A stretch of DNA of 64,000 nucleotides from Chryseobacterium gregarium DSM 19109 (GTDB lineage Bacteria; Bacteroidota; Bacteroidia; Flavobacteriales; Weeksellaceae), in assembly GCF_000430845.1 (NCBI RefSeq), contig NZ_KE387264.1:287268-351267 (forward strand). The letters are read 5' to 3'. Below, piece by piece: positions 9,498 through 18,964 of this stretch (positions within the stretch are counted from its first letter, which is position 1; every line of letters begins with the position of its first letter). The notes beneath the pieces were generated by a model. The model saw only the letters and a program-made list of their open reading frames with translations, ran no database searches and had not been told where the DNA came from. The position numbers and the translations under genes are program-made.

Positions 9498-10739
9498 ATG
9501 GATACGAAAATAGTAAAAAAGAAGTCTAAACTCAAATTAATATCCATTATCATTGTTTCCGCTGTGGCGGTTTTGGTCTTCGGATGGTATTTCCTCAATC
9601 AGAAAAAAACATATAACGTAAAGCTGGAAGACATTCAGGCGGATGAAGTGACAAACGGGAAATTTGAAGATATGCTGATGGTAACAGCGCAGACGCAATC
9701 TCTCAATTCATCTTTGGTAAATGTTCTGGAAGGCGGCGCCGTAAAAGAAATTTTTGCAGAGGACGGACAAATGGTAACGAAAGGTCAGCCGATCGCAAGG
9801 GTCTACAATCCGAATACGGAATTCAATTATCTGAATCAGGAAACCGGCATTATGCAGCAGATCAGCCAGATGAGAAGTTCGCTTCTTGAACTTAAAAATC
9901 AGGAATTCAATCAGGATAAAGAATTATTACAGTCTCAGAACGATTATAATACCGCTTTGCAGTCTTTCAATCTCCAGAAGAGGCTTTATGAAGCAGAAAT
10001 TGGCAAGAAAACAGACTATGATGTGGCACTGCAAAACCTGAATTATCAGAAACAGAGAAAAGTAATTGTGGAAAAAGGGGCTTCAAGTGAAAAGATGTCC
10101 AGAAACGCTCAGTTTTCTGCCATCAATAATTCCATCAGCCAAATGGACAAAAGCCTGAATATTCTTAAGTCGAATAAAAATAACTTTCTTATTATGTCGC
10201 CGGTTTCCGGAAGATTGTCGTCTTTTAATATTTCATTAGGACAAAACCTGACATCCGGTGAAAGCATCGGAAAAGTGGATCTGATGGGCGGTTACAAACT
10301 GATTGCGAAAGTGGATGAATATTATATCAATAAACTCACCAGCGGGATCAAGGGAAGCCTGGAAAGCAATACAAAACAATTTGAAGTCATCATCACCAAA
10401 ATTCTTCCGGAAGTAAAAGACGGGCAGTTTTCTGTGGAGCTGAACTTCATTGATGCAAAACCGGAAAATCTGAAAATCGGAATGACCTTCGGAGTGAAAC
10501 TGAAATTATCTGCAGACACGCAAAGCCTGATGATTCCGAAAGGAAATTTCTACAAAGACACGAACGGAAAATGGATATTTGTCCTGAAAAATAATAAAGC
10601 CGAAAAAAGAAATATCAGCCTGGGAAGAGAAAACCAAATGTATTATGAAGTGGTTTCCGGACTTAAACAGGGCGAAACTGTGATTACATCAGATTATACG
10701 GAACTTAAGAAATATGAGATCTTAGATGTGAGACAATAG
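9498..10739 (+). CDS. Periplasmic adaptor (membrane-fusion) subunit, HlyD/MacA type
   Basis: First gene of the efflux operon, 413 residues. One N-terminal membrane anchor (about 13-31), a split lipoyl-like domain (about 70-105 and 235-260), a long helical hairpin in between (about 110-220, rich in Q, N, L and K), and beta-barrel and membrane-proximal domains to the end. Adaptors of this type join an inner-membrane ABC permease to an outer-membrane TolC channel, both of which are encoded downstream. It lacks the N-terminal lipoprotein cysteine found in some Gram-negative adaptors. Expression probably depends on the sigma-54 promoter upstream. Confidence 0.9.
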   Translation: MDTKIVKKKSKLKLISIIIVSAVAVLVFGWYFLNQKKTYNVKLEDIQADEVTNGKFEDMLMVTAQTQSLNSSLVNVLEGGAVKEIFAEDGQMVTKGQPIARVYNPNTEFNYLNQETGIMQQISQMRSSLLELKNQEFNQDKELLQSQNDYNTALQSFNLQKRLYEAEIGKKTDYDVALQNLNYQKQRKVIVEKGASSEKMSRNAQFSAINNSISQMDKSLNILKSNKNNFLIMSPVSGRLSSFNISLGQNLTSGESIGKVDLMGGYKLIAKVDEYYINKLTSGIKGSLESNTKQFEVIITKILPEVKDGQFSVELNFIDAKPENLKIGMTFGVKLKLSADTQSLMIPKGNFYKDTNGKWIFVLKNNKAEKRNISLGRENQMYYEVVSGLKQGETVITSDYTELKKYEILDVRQ

Positions 10740-10815
10740 ACTGATAGATGAGAGACTTAAAATCTCAGACTCAAAATACAGAACCTAAAATATAGAAATT
10801 TAAACTTAAATTAAA

Positions 10816-11538
10816 ATGATCAATATTCAGAACCTTTCAAAAGTTTATAAAACCGAAGATGTACAAACCAATGCACTAAACAACGTAAGCCTGGGCATAA
10901 AAGAAGGTGAGTTTGTAGCCATCATGGGGCCTTCCGGCTGTGGAAAATCTACTTTCCTTAATATTCTGGGATTGCTGGACAGTGCTTCTTCGGGATCTTA
11001 TAAATTCGGTGATACGGAAACAATCAGTCTGAGTGAAAAGAAAAAATCTGACATCAGAAAGAAAAATATCGGTTTCATTTTTCAGAATTTTAATCTGATT
11101 GATGAGCTGACGGTTTTTGAAAATATAGAACTTCCTTTGATTTATAACGGTGTTTCTTCCTCCGAAAGAAAAAGAAGAGTGGAAGAAATTATGGAAAAAA
11201 TCAACATTTCTCACAGAGCAAAACATTATCCACAACAGCTTTCCGGCGGCCAGCAGCAAAGAGCAGCCGTTGCAAGAGCTTTAGTCACAAAACCAAAATT
11301 GATCCTTGCTGATGAACCGACCGGAAATCTTGACAGCTCCAACGGAAACGAAGTGATGAACCTTTTGGCAGAGCTTCACAGGGAAGGATCTACAATCGCA
11401 ATGGTGACGCACTCTTCTTATGACGCTGGTTACGCTTCCAAAATCGTGAATATGAAAGACGGCGAAATCTTCTCAGAAGAGCATTCTTCCCAAAGAAAGG
11501 ATGTCTTTGAAAAGGCAGACGCTAAGAATTTTGAGTAA
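10816..11538 (+). CDS. ABC transporter ATPase, MacB/LolD type
   Basis: 240 residues, cytoplasmic energy-supplying subunit. Walker A GPSGCGKS (38-45), Q-loop in FIFQNFNL, signature LSGGQQQR (142-149), Walker B LILADEP with the catalytic Glu at about 167, and the switch His in MVTHSSYD. The sequence type is that of the MacB/LolD group, which drives periplasmic movement (mechanotransmission) instead of classical import. Sits 76 bases after the adaptor gene and 117 bases before the first permease, all on one strand. It must serve both permeases because it is the only ATPase in the operon. Confidence 0.94.
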   Translation: MINIQNLSKVYKTEDVQTNALNNVSLGIKEGEFVAIMGPSGCGKSTFLNILGLLDSASSGSYKFGDTETISLSEKKKSDIRKKNIGFIFQNFNLIDELTVFENIELPLIYNGVSSSERKRRVEEIMEKINISHRAKHYPQQLSGGQQQRAAVARALVTKPKLILADEPTGNLDSSNGNEVMNLLAELHREGSTIAMVTHSSYDAGYASKIVNMKDGEIFSEEHSSQRKDVFEKADAKNFE

Positions 11539-11655
11539 TCAGATTCTATTAAAACAAACATTCATTCAACCATTTTATAACTGATCTCAGAGATCCAGAC
11601 GATTGCTGTTTCTCTGAGGTTTTTAAAATCGTTTATCAATCATAAAACATCACTT

Positions 11656-14076
11656 ATGTTAAACAATTGGCTCAAAATTGCCTTCATCAACTATAAAAAG
11701 AACTGGCTCTCCACCATCATCAATTTATTTGGATTGACGATCGGATTGACAGGCTTTATGCTCATTCTAATGCATTGGAATGACGAAGAATCTTTCGAAA
11801 AATGGAATCCGAAGAAAGACGATATTTATTATTTCCAGACTTATAATAAAAAAGAGAATTCTTATGGTAACAATATTTCCATTCCGATAGCAAATCGTGC
11901 CAAAGTAGTTATTCCAGGTGTTGAGGATTATGTCTTGTTCAAAAGTTCCGGAATGGGTTTTAAAATAACCACTAAAAATAGAACATTCTATCAAGAAGGG
12001 GGAATGAATGTTTCTGATAATTTTTTTGAATTTTTCCCATTCAAACTGGTTGACGGGAGTTACAAAAATGCTTTGAAAGGTGGTGGCGATATTGCACTCT
12101 CGACAACTGCCGCCAAAAATCTGTTTGGTAAAACTAATGTTGCCGGCGAAAGTCTCAAGTTCAATAATAAAAATTTTGTTGTAACCGCAGTTTATGAATT
12201 ACCAAAAGAAAACAGCCAGATAAAACCAGAGTTTCTTCTAAAGCCAGTAGAACCAATGAAAAACGATGAAAACCAATGGGGAAATTTCAGCTACGGCTGC
12301 TTTTTTATGCTTAAAAAAGAGGTAGATCTTGAGCAGATAAGAGAAAAATTTATAAAAGATATTTTTCTATATCGTGCAAGTTTGGATAAAGACTCTTCAG
12401 GAATGACGCCGCAACAATATCTCGATTTGTACGGCCCGACGGATAGTCTTCTTACACCATTGGATGAAATCAAACTCCACGCAAAAGCATCTTGGTTTGG
12501 TCCGGTTGATTTCAAAACTTTGATGATTTTGTTTACACTTTCAGTTCTGATTGTTGTCTTGTCGGCGATTAATTTTATCAATCTAAAAACAGCCCAGGCT
12601 TCTCAACGTGCAAAAGAAATCGGCGTGAGAAAAGCCATTGGAAGTACGAAATTGAGCCTTGTTTTACAGTTTTTGCTGGAAACTTTTATCATTTGTTTTG
12701 CTTCTTACTTGCTTTCCTTAGCCTTGACAGAACTGCTTTTGCCAAGCTTCAACAAGTTCTATGACAAAGAAATGAAAATGACCGACTGGCATATTTTCTT
12801 TTACTCATTTGCAATGGTCATTACGGTAACTGTTATTTCAGGATTGATTCCTGCAATGTATCTTTCAAACTTCAAAGCAATTGAAACTCTGAAAGGGAAT
12901 TTTGCAAGAAGTAAAAACGGAATCTGGCTCAGAAACGGGATTTTGACTTTGCAGTTAATCATCTCTTCATTCTTCATTATTGGCGGATTGATCGTGAATC
13001 AGCAGGTGAAATATATGATGAATAAGGATCTTGGATATAGCGGAAAACAGATTATGATGATCAACTTCAGCGAAGAAAATCCTAAACCCTGGCTAAAATA
13101 TGAACGGCTTAAAAACGAAATGAAAAAGATCCAAGGCGTGACCGATATTTCTTACGGGGAAGCTGTCCCTGGAAATGGCAGAAGATCAAGCGATTCCAAT
13201 ATGGATTATATGGATAAAAGCATACAAGCCCAGCACGGATCGATGGATTATAATTACCTGAAATTTATTGATGTAAAACTTAAAACAGGACGCTGGCTCG
13301 ACCCAAACCTTGCATCAGATACCATAAGCAATGTTTTAGTCAATGAGGCTTTTGTAAGAAAATTTGGATGGAATGATGAGGAAGCTATGAAGCGTGTATT
13401 CCATCCCGGGTTTGACTATCAGAAAGATTATCACATCGTAGGAATTGTAAAAGATTTTAATATTAAAAATCTACAAACTACAATAGAGCCAATTGTGTTT
13501 TTTCATTACAAAGAAACCGATTGGAAACGATTCGATGTTTATAATATCCAATTAAAAATCGACCAGAATGATATAGAAGGAACGGTGAAAAGACTGAAAA
13601 CTTACTGGCAGAATCATGTAGAGCAAGGCTATCCTTTCGATTATTATTTCCTCGATCAGAAATTTGCAAAGACCTTCGAAAAATATCAAAAACAAAAGAC
13701 ATTATTTACCATTTTGAATGCAATGGTTTTAATGGTCGCATTATTAGGATTATTCGCCTTGTCATCATTAATGATCGAACAAAAACTGAAAGACGTTGCG
13801 ATCAGAAAAACACTTGGTGCATCAGACGGGAGTTTGATAATGGAACTTACAAAACAATTCCTCTGGATTACGTTAATCGCTGTTTTAATCAGCATTCCGG
13901 TCAGTTATTACCTGATGAATGAATGGCTGAAAGATTTCGCTTACCGGATTGATATGCCTGTTTTACCATTTGTTATGAGTCTTATGGTTCTGCTCTTACT
14001 GACTTTCGCAGTGGTAAGTATCAAAGCCTACCGAGCCACAAAAGTAAATCTTGTAAAATACCTGAAATACGAGTAA
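11656..14076 (+). CDS. ABC transporter permease, FtsX/MacB type (copy 1)
   Basis: 806 residues with a duplicated FtsX architecture: N-terminal membrane helix (about 20-42), a MacB-like periplasmic domain (about 50-270), three membrane helices (about 288-410), a second periplasmic domain (about 450-650) and three C-terminal helices (about 675-800). The motif ASQRAKEIGVRKAIGST, which couples FtsX permeases to their ATPase, is present near residue 315 and again in altered form near 715 (KDVAIRKTLGAS). The next gene is a diverged paralogue; both begin with a similar amphipathic stretch (NWLKIAFINY) and end in VKYLKYE. Together with the ATPase they could form a heterodimer. Confidence 0.92.
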   Translation: MLNNWLKIAFINYKKNWLSTIINLFGLTIGLTGFMLILMHWNDEESFEKWNPKKDDIYYFQTYNKKENSYGNNISIPIANRAKVVIPGVEDYVLFKSSGMGFKITTKNRTFYQEGGMNVSDNFFEFFPFKLVDGSYKNALKGGGDIALSTTAAKNLFGKTNVAGESLKFNNKNFVVTAVYELPKENSQIKPEFLLKPVEPMKNDENQWGNFSYGCFFMLKKEVDLEQIREKFIKDIFLYRASLDKDSSGMTPQQYLDLYGPTDSLLTPLDEIKLHAKASWFGPVDFKTLMILFTLSVLIVVLSAINFINLKTAQASQRAKEIGVRKAIGSTKLSLVLQFLLETFIICFASYLLSLALTELLLPSFNKFYDKEMKMTDWHIFFYSFAMVITVTVISGLIPAMYLSNFKAIETLKGNFARSKNGIWLRNGILTLQLIISSFFIIGGLIVNQQVKYMMNKDLGYSGKQIMMINFSEENPKPWLKYERLKNEMKKIQGVTDISYGEAVPGNGRRSSDSNMDYMDKSIQAQHGSMDYNYLKFIDVKLKTGRWLDPNLASDTISNVLVNEAFVRKFGWNDEEAMKRVFHPGFDYQKDYHIVGIVKDFNIKNLQTTIEPIVFFHYKETDWKRFDVYNIQLKIDQNDIEGTVKRLKTYWQNHVEQGYPFDYYFLDQKFAKTFEKYQKQKTLFTILNAMVLMVALLGLFALSSLMIEQKLKDVAIRKTLGASDGSLIMELTKQFLWITLIAVLISIPVSYYLMNEWLKDFAYRIDMPVLPFVMSLMVLLLLTFAVVSIKAYRATKVNLVKYLKYE

Positions 14077-14124
14077 AATCCGGAAGACTTAATATCATCA
14101 TTTATCACTTATAATTCATCATCT

Positions 14125-16563
14125 ATGATTAAAAACTGGCTCAAAATAGCATTCATCAATTACCGGAAAAACTGGCTTTCCACCATCATCAATGTCTTGG
14201 GACTCAGTGTCGGCCTGTGTGTTTTCCTATTAATATTTATCCATTGGCAGGATGAGAAATCCTATGAAAATTGGGTTCCGAATAAAGAGAATATTTATTT
14301 GGTGGAAAATAGCAATGCTGCTTTTGGAAATCTGATTACATCCAGTTACCCGGAACTGGCGGTACCGACAGAAAAATTTGATGAGATAGAGAATTTTGCC
14401 ATTGTAAATTTGTGGAAGGATTACAAAATCAGATTAATATCCGGTGGCAAATCTGTCTTTACCACTAATGCGAAAGTTACGGATGATTTTTTTGAGTTCT
14501 TTCCTTTTGAAAAAGTGGCAGGAGATTTAAAAAACGCTGTCAACGGCGACGGGAAAATTGCCATTTCAGAAGAAACAGCAAAAGTTCTTTTTGGAGATGA
14601 TTTCAACAGCTGTATCGGAAGAAAATTGCAGTTAGATGATTCTGAAAACAAGTCTTATGTTGTAAGTGCTGTCTACAAGCTGCCAAATTCCAACACAGTT
14701 TTCCGTCCTGGTTTTGTAATGAAACATCCTAGTTTTTTGAATAAGAACAAGTATGATGACCAATGGACCAATTACAGCTACGTCGGATATTTCAAACTGA
14801 AACCCGGAACCGATGTTCAGGATCTTGAAAGAAAACTGTCGAATCTCCTTTGGGAAAATGAAAAAATAACGATGAAAAAATGGGGAGAAAAGATTGACGA
14901 AAAAAATAAGTCAAAAGTTTCTCTCACGCCGGTCAGCAAAATGAAACTGGACGCAAAAAGCGAAGGTGTAGATAAAGGAGATAAAAAATCAATTATGATC
15001 TTGTTGGGTTTGTCGGCTTTGATTCTGTTATTGTCAGGCATTAATCTTATTAATTTAAAAACAGCGCAGGCATCTCAAAGAGCAAAAGAAGTCGGAATAA
15101 GAAAAGTGGTTGGAAGCACAAAATCGAAGCTGATCTTGCAGTTTTTGATCGAGACCTTTATGATCTGTCTTGTAGCTTATATTATTGCTTTTGCAATGGT
15201 CGAGCTTCTTCTTCCTTCTTACAACAGGTTTCTTGGCAAGGATATCAAACTGGATAACGGGCAGATTTTCATCTATACAGGTTTGTTATTGCTGGTTTTT
15301 TCATTGATTTCCGGATTAATTCCTGCTATTTATCTTTCCAACTTCAAGCCTATCAACACACTGAAAGGTAATTTTGCCAGAAGCAGACAAGGCGTTTGGT
15401 TACGAAATTCAATTCTGACCTTACAATTAATTATCTCTTCATTTTTCATCATTTGCTCATTGATCATTCATACTCAGGTTGGGTATATGATGAAAAAGGA
15501 TTTAGGTTTTAAAGGTGATCAGGTGATAAGAATCCAATTCAAAAAAGCCGATTGGAAGGACGATTATATTTCCAAAAAATACCTTCGCCTAAAAAATGAA
15601 GTTTCAAAGATTGCAGGAGTACAGGATATTACAAGTTCTGTTTTTAATATAGGAAATGGGCTTAACAATTCCTCTTCTGTAAAAAATGCTATTGATACCA
15701 CAAAAAGTATCAGCTCAGTTGGTGTTGGCGGCATTGATTATAATTTTTTCAGATTTTATAAAATTAAATTTGTTGCCGGGAGAGATCTGGATCTGCGATA
15801 TGCTTCTGATACAATTTCCGGTGCTATTGCCAATGAAACATTTGTTAAAAAAATGGGCTGGAATGCCCAGCAGGCCTTAGGAAAAGAAATTTTGCCGGGC
15901 TGGGAAGGGAAGAAGAAATATAAAATCCTGGGTGTTGTTAAAGATTTTTATGTCACTGGTGTAGATAAGCCTGTAGATCCGGTCGTAATGTTCAATTATG
16001 ACAGAAACTGGGTCAAAAATAATATGCAAAATCTCCAGATCAAACTTTCCGGAAACGATATTAATGGAACATTAGAAAGAATCGAGGAGTTCTGGCTCAC
16101 AAAAGCAGAACCCGGCTATCCCTTCGATTATGAATTTGTAGACAAACAATTTGCAAGAACCTTTGAGAAATTTCAGAAACAACAGATGCTTTTCACGATA
16201 CTCAATATTGTGGTTCTGGTCATTGCACTGCTGGGATTATTCGCCTTGTCATCATTATTAATAGAACAAAAACTGAAAGATGTGGCCATCAAAAAAACAC
16301 TTGGTGCCGACGGGAAAACCATTATCTGGGATCTTACGAAAAGATTTCTTCTGATCTGTTTCTTTGCCGTTTTGCTAAGCATTCCTACGAGTTATTATGC
16401 AATGAATGAATGGCTCAAGAATTTCTCTTACCGGATCGATATGCCTGTATGGCCTTACGTTTTGAGCATGATCTTATTGCTGATTCTCACTTTTTCGGTA
16501 GTAAGTTTCAAGGCTTACCGTGCCACAAAAATCAACCTTGTAAAATATCTCAAATACGAATGA
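14125..16563 (+). CDS. ABC transporter permease, FtsX/MacB type (copy 2)
   Basis: 812 residues with the same plan as the preceding gene: N-terminal helix, periplasmic domain, three helices, second periplasmic domain, three helices. The ATPase-coupling segments are kept (SQRAKEVGIRKVVGST near residue 320; KDVAIKKTLGAD near 720). Starts 48 bases after copy 1 ends. The membrane parts look much more alike between copies than the periplasmic domains, as expected for a tandem duplication whose substrate- or adaptor-facing surfaces have separated. A heterodimeric transporter is likely, but two alternative homodimers are not excluded. Confidence 0.92.
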   Translation: MIKNWLKIAFINYRKNWLSTIINVLGLSVGLCVFLLIFIHWQDEKSYENWVPNKENIYLVENSNAAFGNLITSSYPELAVPTEKFDEIENFAIVNLWKDYKIRLISGGKSVFTTNAKVTDDFFEFFPFEKVAGDLKNAVNGDGKIAISEETAKVLFGDDFNSCIGRKLQLDDSENKSYVVSAVYKLPNSNTVFRPGFVMKHPSFLNKNKYDDQWTNYSYVGYFKLKPGTDVQDLERKLSNLLWENEKITMKKWGEKIDEKNKSKVSLTPVSKMKLDAKSEGVDKGDKKSIMILLGLSALILLLSGINLINLKTAQASQRAKEVGIRKVVGSTKSKLILQFLIETFMICLVAYIIAFAMVELLLPSYNRFLGKDIKLDNGQIFIYTGLLLLVFSLISGLIPAIYLSNFKPINTLKGNFARSRQGVWLRNSILTLQLIISSFFIICSLIIHTQVGYMMKKDLGFKGDQVIRIQFKKADWKDDYISKKYLRLKNEVSKIAGVQDITSSVFNIGNGLNNSSSVKNAIDTTKSISSVGVGGIDYNFFRFYKIKFVAGRDLDLRYASDTISGAIANETFVKKMGWNAQQALGKEILPGWEGKKKYKILGVVKDFYVTGVDKPVDPVVMFNYDRNWVKNNMQNLQIKLSGNDINGTLERIEEFWLTKAEPGYPFDYEFVDKQFARTFEKFQKQQMLFTILNIVVLVIALLGLFALSSLLIEQKLKDVAIKKTLGADGKTIIWDLTKRFLLICFFAVLLSIPTSYYAMNEWLKNFSYRIDMPVWPYVLSMILLLILTFSVVSFKAYRATKINLVKYLKYE

Positions 16564-16573
16564 CAGGTTTTCT

Positions 16574-16605
16574 AACCTTCAGGGTTTCAAAAACCTTGAA
16601 GGGTT
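16574..16605. repeat. Intergenic palindrome (CCTTCAgGGTTT / AAACCtTGAAGG)
   Basis: A near-perfect hairpin fills most of the 59-base gap between the second permease and the GLPGLI gene; 11 of 12 core positions pair and the outer AACC/GGTT adds to it. There is no T-run, so it is not a good terminator. It resembles dispersed intergenic palindromes in flavobacterial genomes and could slow decay or adjust expression inside the operon; function is inferred. Confidence 0.5.
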
Positions 16606-16622
16606 ATAAAAAATAAATCAAA

Positions 16623-17444
16623 ATGAAAAAACAACTTTTAATTATCGCGGTACTGACATTCGGATTATCTTTTTCACAAACCCACAGATATATTTATGAA
16701 CTGAGTATAAAGCGGGATAATCAAATTAATAAAATGAATATGGTTCTGGACATCGATAAGGATTATACCAGGTTCTACGATTATGATTTCCTCAGAAACG
16801 ATTCTATCAGCAAGAAAACCGGAGAAAACCGGCAGAACACTACGCAGTCTGACCAATTGATTCTGAGGAAAACCAATACCAGTGAAAATAAAGCTTTTCA
16901 CAACAGTATGTTCGATTATTTTGTCATTGATTCCAAAGACGAGATAAACTGGAAAATACAAAACGAGAGCAAAAAAAGCGCAGAATATTCTTTGCAGAAA
17001 GCAACCGCCGACTTTGGCGGAAGAAAATGGACAGCCTGGTTTTGCAATGCGGTTCCTTTTCAGGAAGGGCCATACAAATTCCGGGGTTTGCCCGGACTGA
17101 TCTTCGAATTGCAAGACGACAAAGGCATTTACATTTACACATTGTCGAAAAGCATCAATCTTCCGGAGACTTTTGCGACCACCAATTTTCTGGAAACCCA
17201 TTACGGAAAACAACCTGTAAAAGTTACTTTGAAACAGTTTCAAAAAGTCAAGCTGGATTATTATAACGACCCGGTTGCTGATATGAAAAACGCTCTGAAA
17301 AATGGCGGAACGGTGGTTATCAGAGGCGAAAAGATCACAAGCCAGGAACAATTGGATCAGAAAAGAAAATTCCTTCAGGAGATCATCAGAAAGAATTACA
17401 ATCCGATAGAACCGGATAAAGCAATTCCGTACCCTGAAAACTAA
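16623..17444 (+). CDS. GLPGLI family secreted protein (in efflux operon)
   Basis: 273 residues with a signal peptide (residues 1 to about 19, ending SFSQ) and the family name motif in YKFRGLPGLIFEL (about residue 153-165), preceded by the conserved FGGRKWTAWFC and VPFQEGPY segments. GLPGLI proteins (TIGR01200) are exported Bacteroidota proteins of unknown function. This copy lies between the permeases and the TolC gene, 60 and 22 bases from its neighbours, so it is almost certainly cotranscribed with the exporter and may be a periplasmic accessory or a cargo-related protein. A second copy is at 53198-54031 and shares the same C-terminal end (NPIE.DKAIPYP). Confidence 0.9.
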   Translation: MKKQLLIIAVLTFGLSFSQTHRYIYELSIKRDNQINKMNMVLDIDKDYTRFYDYDFLRNDSISKKTGENRQNTTQSDQLILRKTNTSENKAFHNSMFDYFVIDSKDEINWKIQNESKKSAEYSLQKATADFGGRKWTAWFCNAVPFQEGPYKFRGLPGLIFELQDDKGIYIYTLSKSINLPETFATTNFLETHYGKQPVKVTLKQFQKVKLDYYNDPVADMKNALKNGGTVVIRGEKITSQEQLDQKRKFLQEIIRKNYNPIEPDKAIPYPEN

Positions 17445-17465
17445 AATTGTAAAAGGTAACCTGTT

Positions 17466-18752
17466 ATGAAAAAACTGTTTTTTTTACTCCTCGTAAACCT
17501 TCTCCCGGCTCAGCAAAGCTGGACTTTGAAGCAATGCCTGGAATATGCATCTTCCCATCATCCTTTGGTCAGGCAATCTTCGGTTAATATTCAAAAAAGC
17601 GAACGTCAGATTTCTGCCGCTAAAGGAATGCTGCTTCCGTCGGTTGAAGCAGGCATTAATCACAATTACAGCTTCGGATCTACGATCGATCAGACGACCA
17701 ATCAAAGAGGATCTCTCAATACGCAATATGACCAGGTGTATGCTCAGGCCAATTGGGAACTGATGAACTGGCGGAATTACCTTAATATTTCTTTGTCAAA
17801 AATCAATAAAGAAAGCTCTGTTTTCAGGATGAAGCAGGCACAGAATGAGGTAAAACTGAACGTGATCCAAATGTTCTTTACCTATCAGAACAGTAAAAGC
17901 TGGCTGGATGTTCTGGAAACTCAGATCTCAGGAATCGAGGATCAGATCAGGCGTACCGAAAAAGAAGTGGAGATCGGAAACCGGCCGAAAAGTGATGTGT
18001 ATGACATCAAAGCCAACCTCGGAACTTTACAGGAACAATGGGTAACGGCAAAGAATTCCAGGGATCTTTCTAAAATTAATCTACTGAATGCCCTGGCATT
18101 AACAAAAGACTCTCTGGACTTTAAAATGGAAGAAGAAAATCTTTCCCGTTCCGGCTTCGACGACCCTGATTTTGTGAAAAATATTTTAGAAAAAAATCCG
18201 GCATATCAATCGGTTCAGACAGAAATAAAAGCCCAGCAAAAAAATGTCTCTATCGCAAGGTCGGCTTATCTGCCAACACTGAACGGTGCTTATAATTGGT
18301 CAACTTTCTACAGCAAAGCTCTCGGCGAACCGGCTGATGCATTTTCAGACCAGTTCAGAAGGAATAAAAATCAGCAGGTTGGGTTCAGCCTTAATATTCC
18401 TGTTTTCAACAGACTGCAGGTGAAGAATAATGTCGAGATCGCAAAACTCAATGTCATCAATTCCGGCTATGATCAAGAAATCATCATCAATAACCTGATC
18501 CAAAGCATCAATTCCATCAAGGCACAGTTCCGGAATTCCGAAGAAAAATATACCTTACTGCAGGCCAATTTCGAAAATCAGAAATTATCCTTCCGGAAAT
18601 CCGAGGAGAAATATAAAGAGGGATTAATGGATGCCTATACGTTTTTTGTCGTGCGGAACAACTGGCTTCAGGCCAACTATAATCTTATCAGCAGTAAAAA
18701 TGAAGTGATGCAGCAGACCGAGTTATTAAAAGTTTTCAATTCGGATTTTTAA
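17466..18752 (+). CDS. TolC family outer-membrane efflux channel
   Basis: 428 residues; short signal peptide, then two repeats of the OEP helical-barrel unit (about 20-215 and 225-428) with long alternating-charge helices such as those around 100-200 and 350-420. It provides the outer-membrane exit duct for the adaptor and ABC transporter encoded upstream. Last gene of the operon, 22 bases after the GLPGLI gene. No clear terminator follows within 200 bases; the gap to the convergent methyltransferase gene is AT-rich and holds a short GATCAAATCA repeat but nothing I can assign. Confidence 0.92.
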   Translation: MKKLFFLLLVNLLPAQQSWTLKQCLEYASSHHPLVRQSSVNIQKSERQISAAKGMLLPSVEAGINHNYSFGSTIDQTTNQRGSLNTQYDQVYAQANWELMNWRNYLNISLSKINKESSVFRMKQAQNEVKLNVIQMFFTYQNSKSWLDVLETQISGIEDQIRRTEKEVEIGNRPKSDVYDIKANLGTLQEQWVTAKNSRDLSKINLLNALALTKDSLDFKMEEENLSRSGFDDPDFVKNILEKNPAYQSVQTEIKAQQKNVSIARSAYLPTLNGAYNWSTFYSKALGEPADAFSDQFRRNKNQQVGFSLNIPVFNRLQVKNNVEIAKLNVINSGYDQEIIINNLIQSINSIKAQFRNSEEKYTLLQANFENQKLSFRKSEEKYKEGLMDAYTFFVVRNNWLQANYNLISSKNEVMQQTELLKVFNSDF

Positions 18753-18964
18753 GAGTAAGAATTGTCGGAAAAGGTATTAAAACGGGAAAATAATTTTAAA
18801 GATTAAATCCTGATATAATATCATTAAAATTTCAATGAATATCAGAATAGGGCAGATCAAATCAGATCAAATAAAAAAGGTGATCGAAAAAGGTGATATA
18901 ACCTCCTTAACCTGAATCAGGATAAGAATAATTTAATGGACGATTAAGTTAAAACATACAGGAA

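Noticed and set aside
16674..17351. 225-residue open frame antisense to the first GLPGLI gene
   Set aside because: Shadow of a clear family member with signal peptide and motif.
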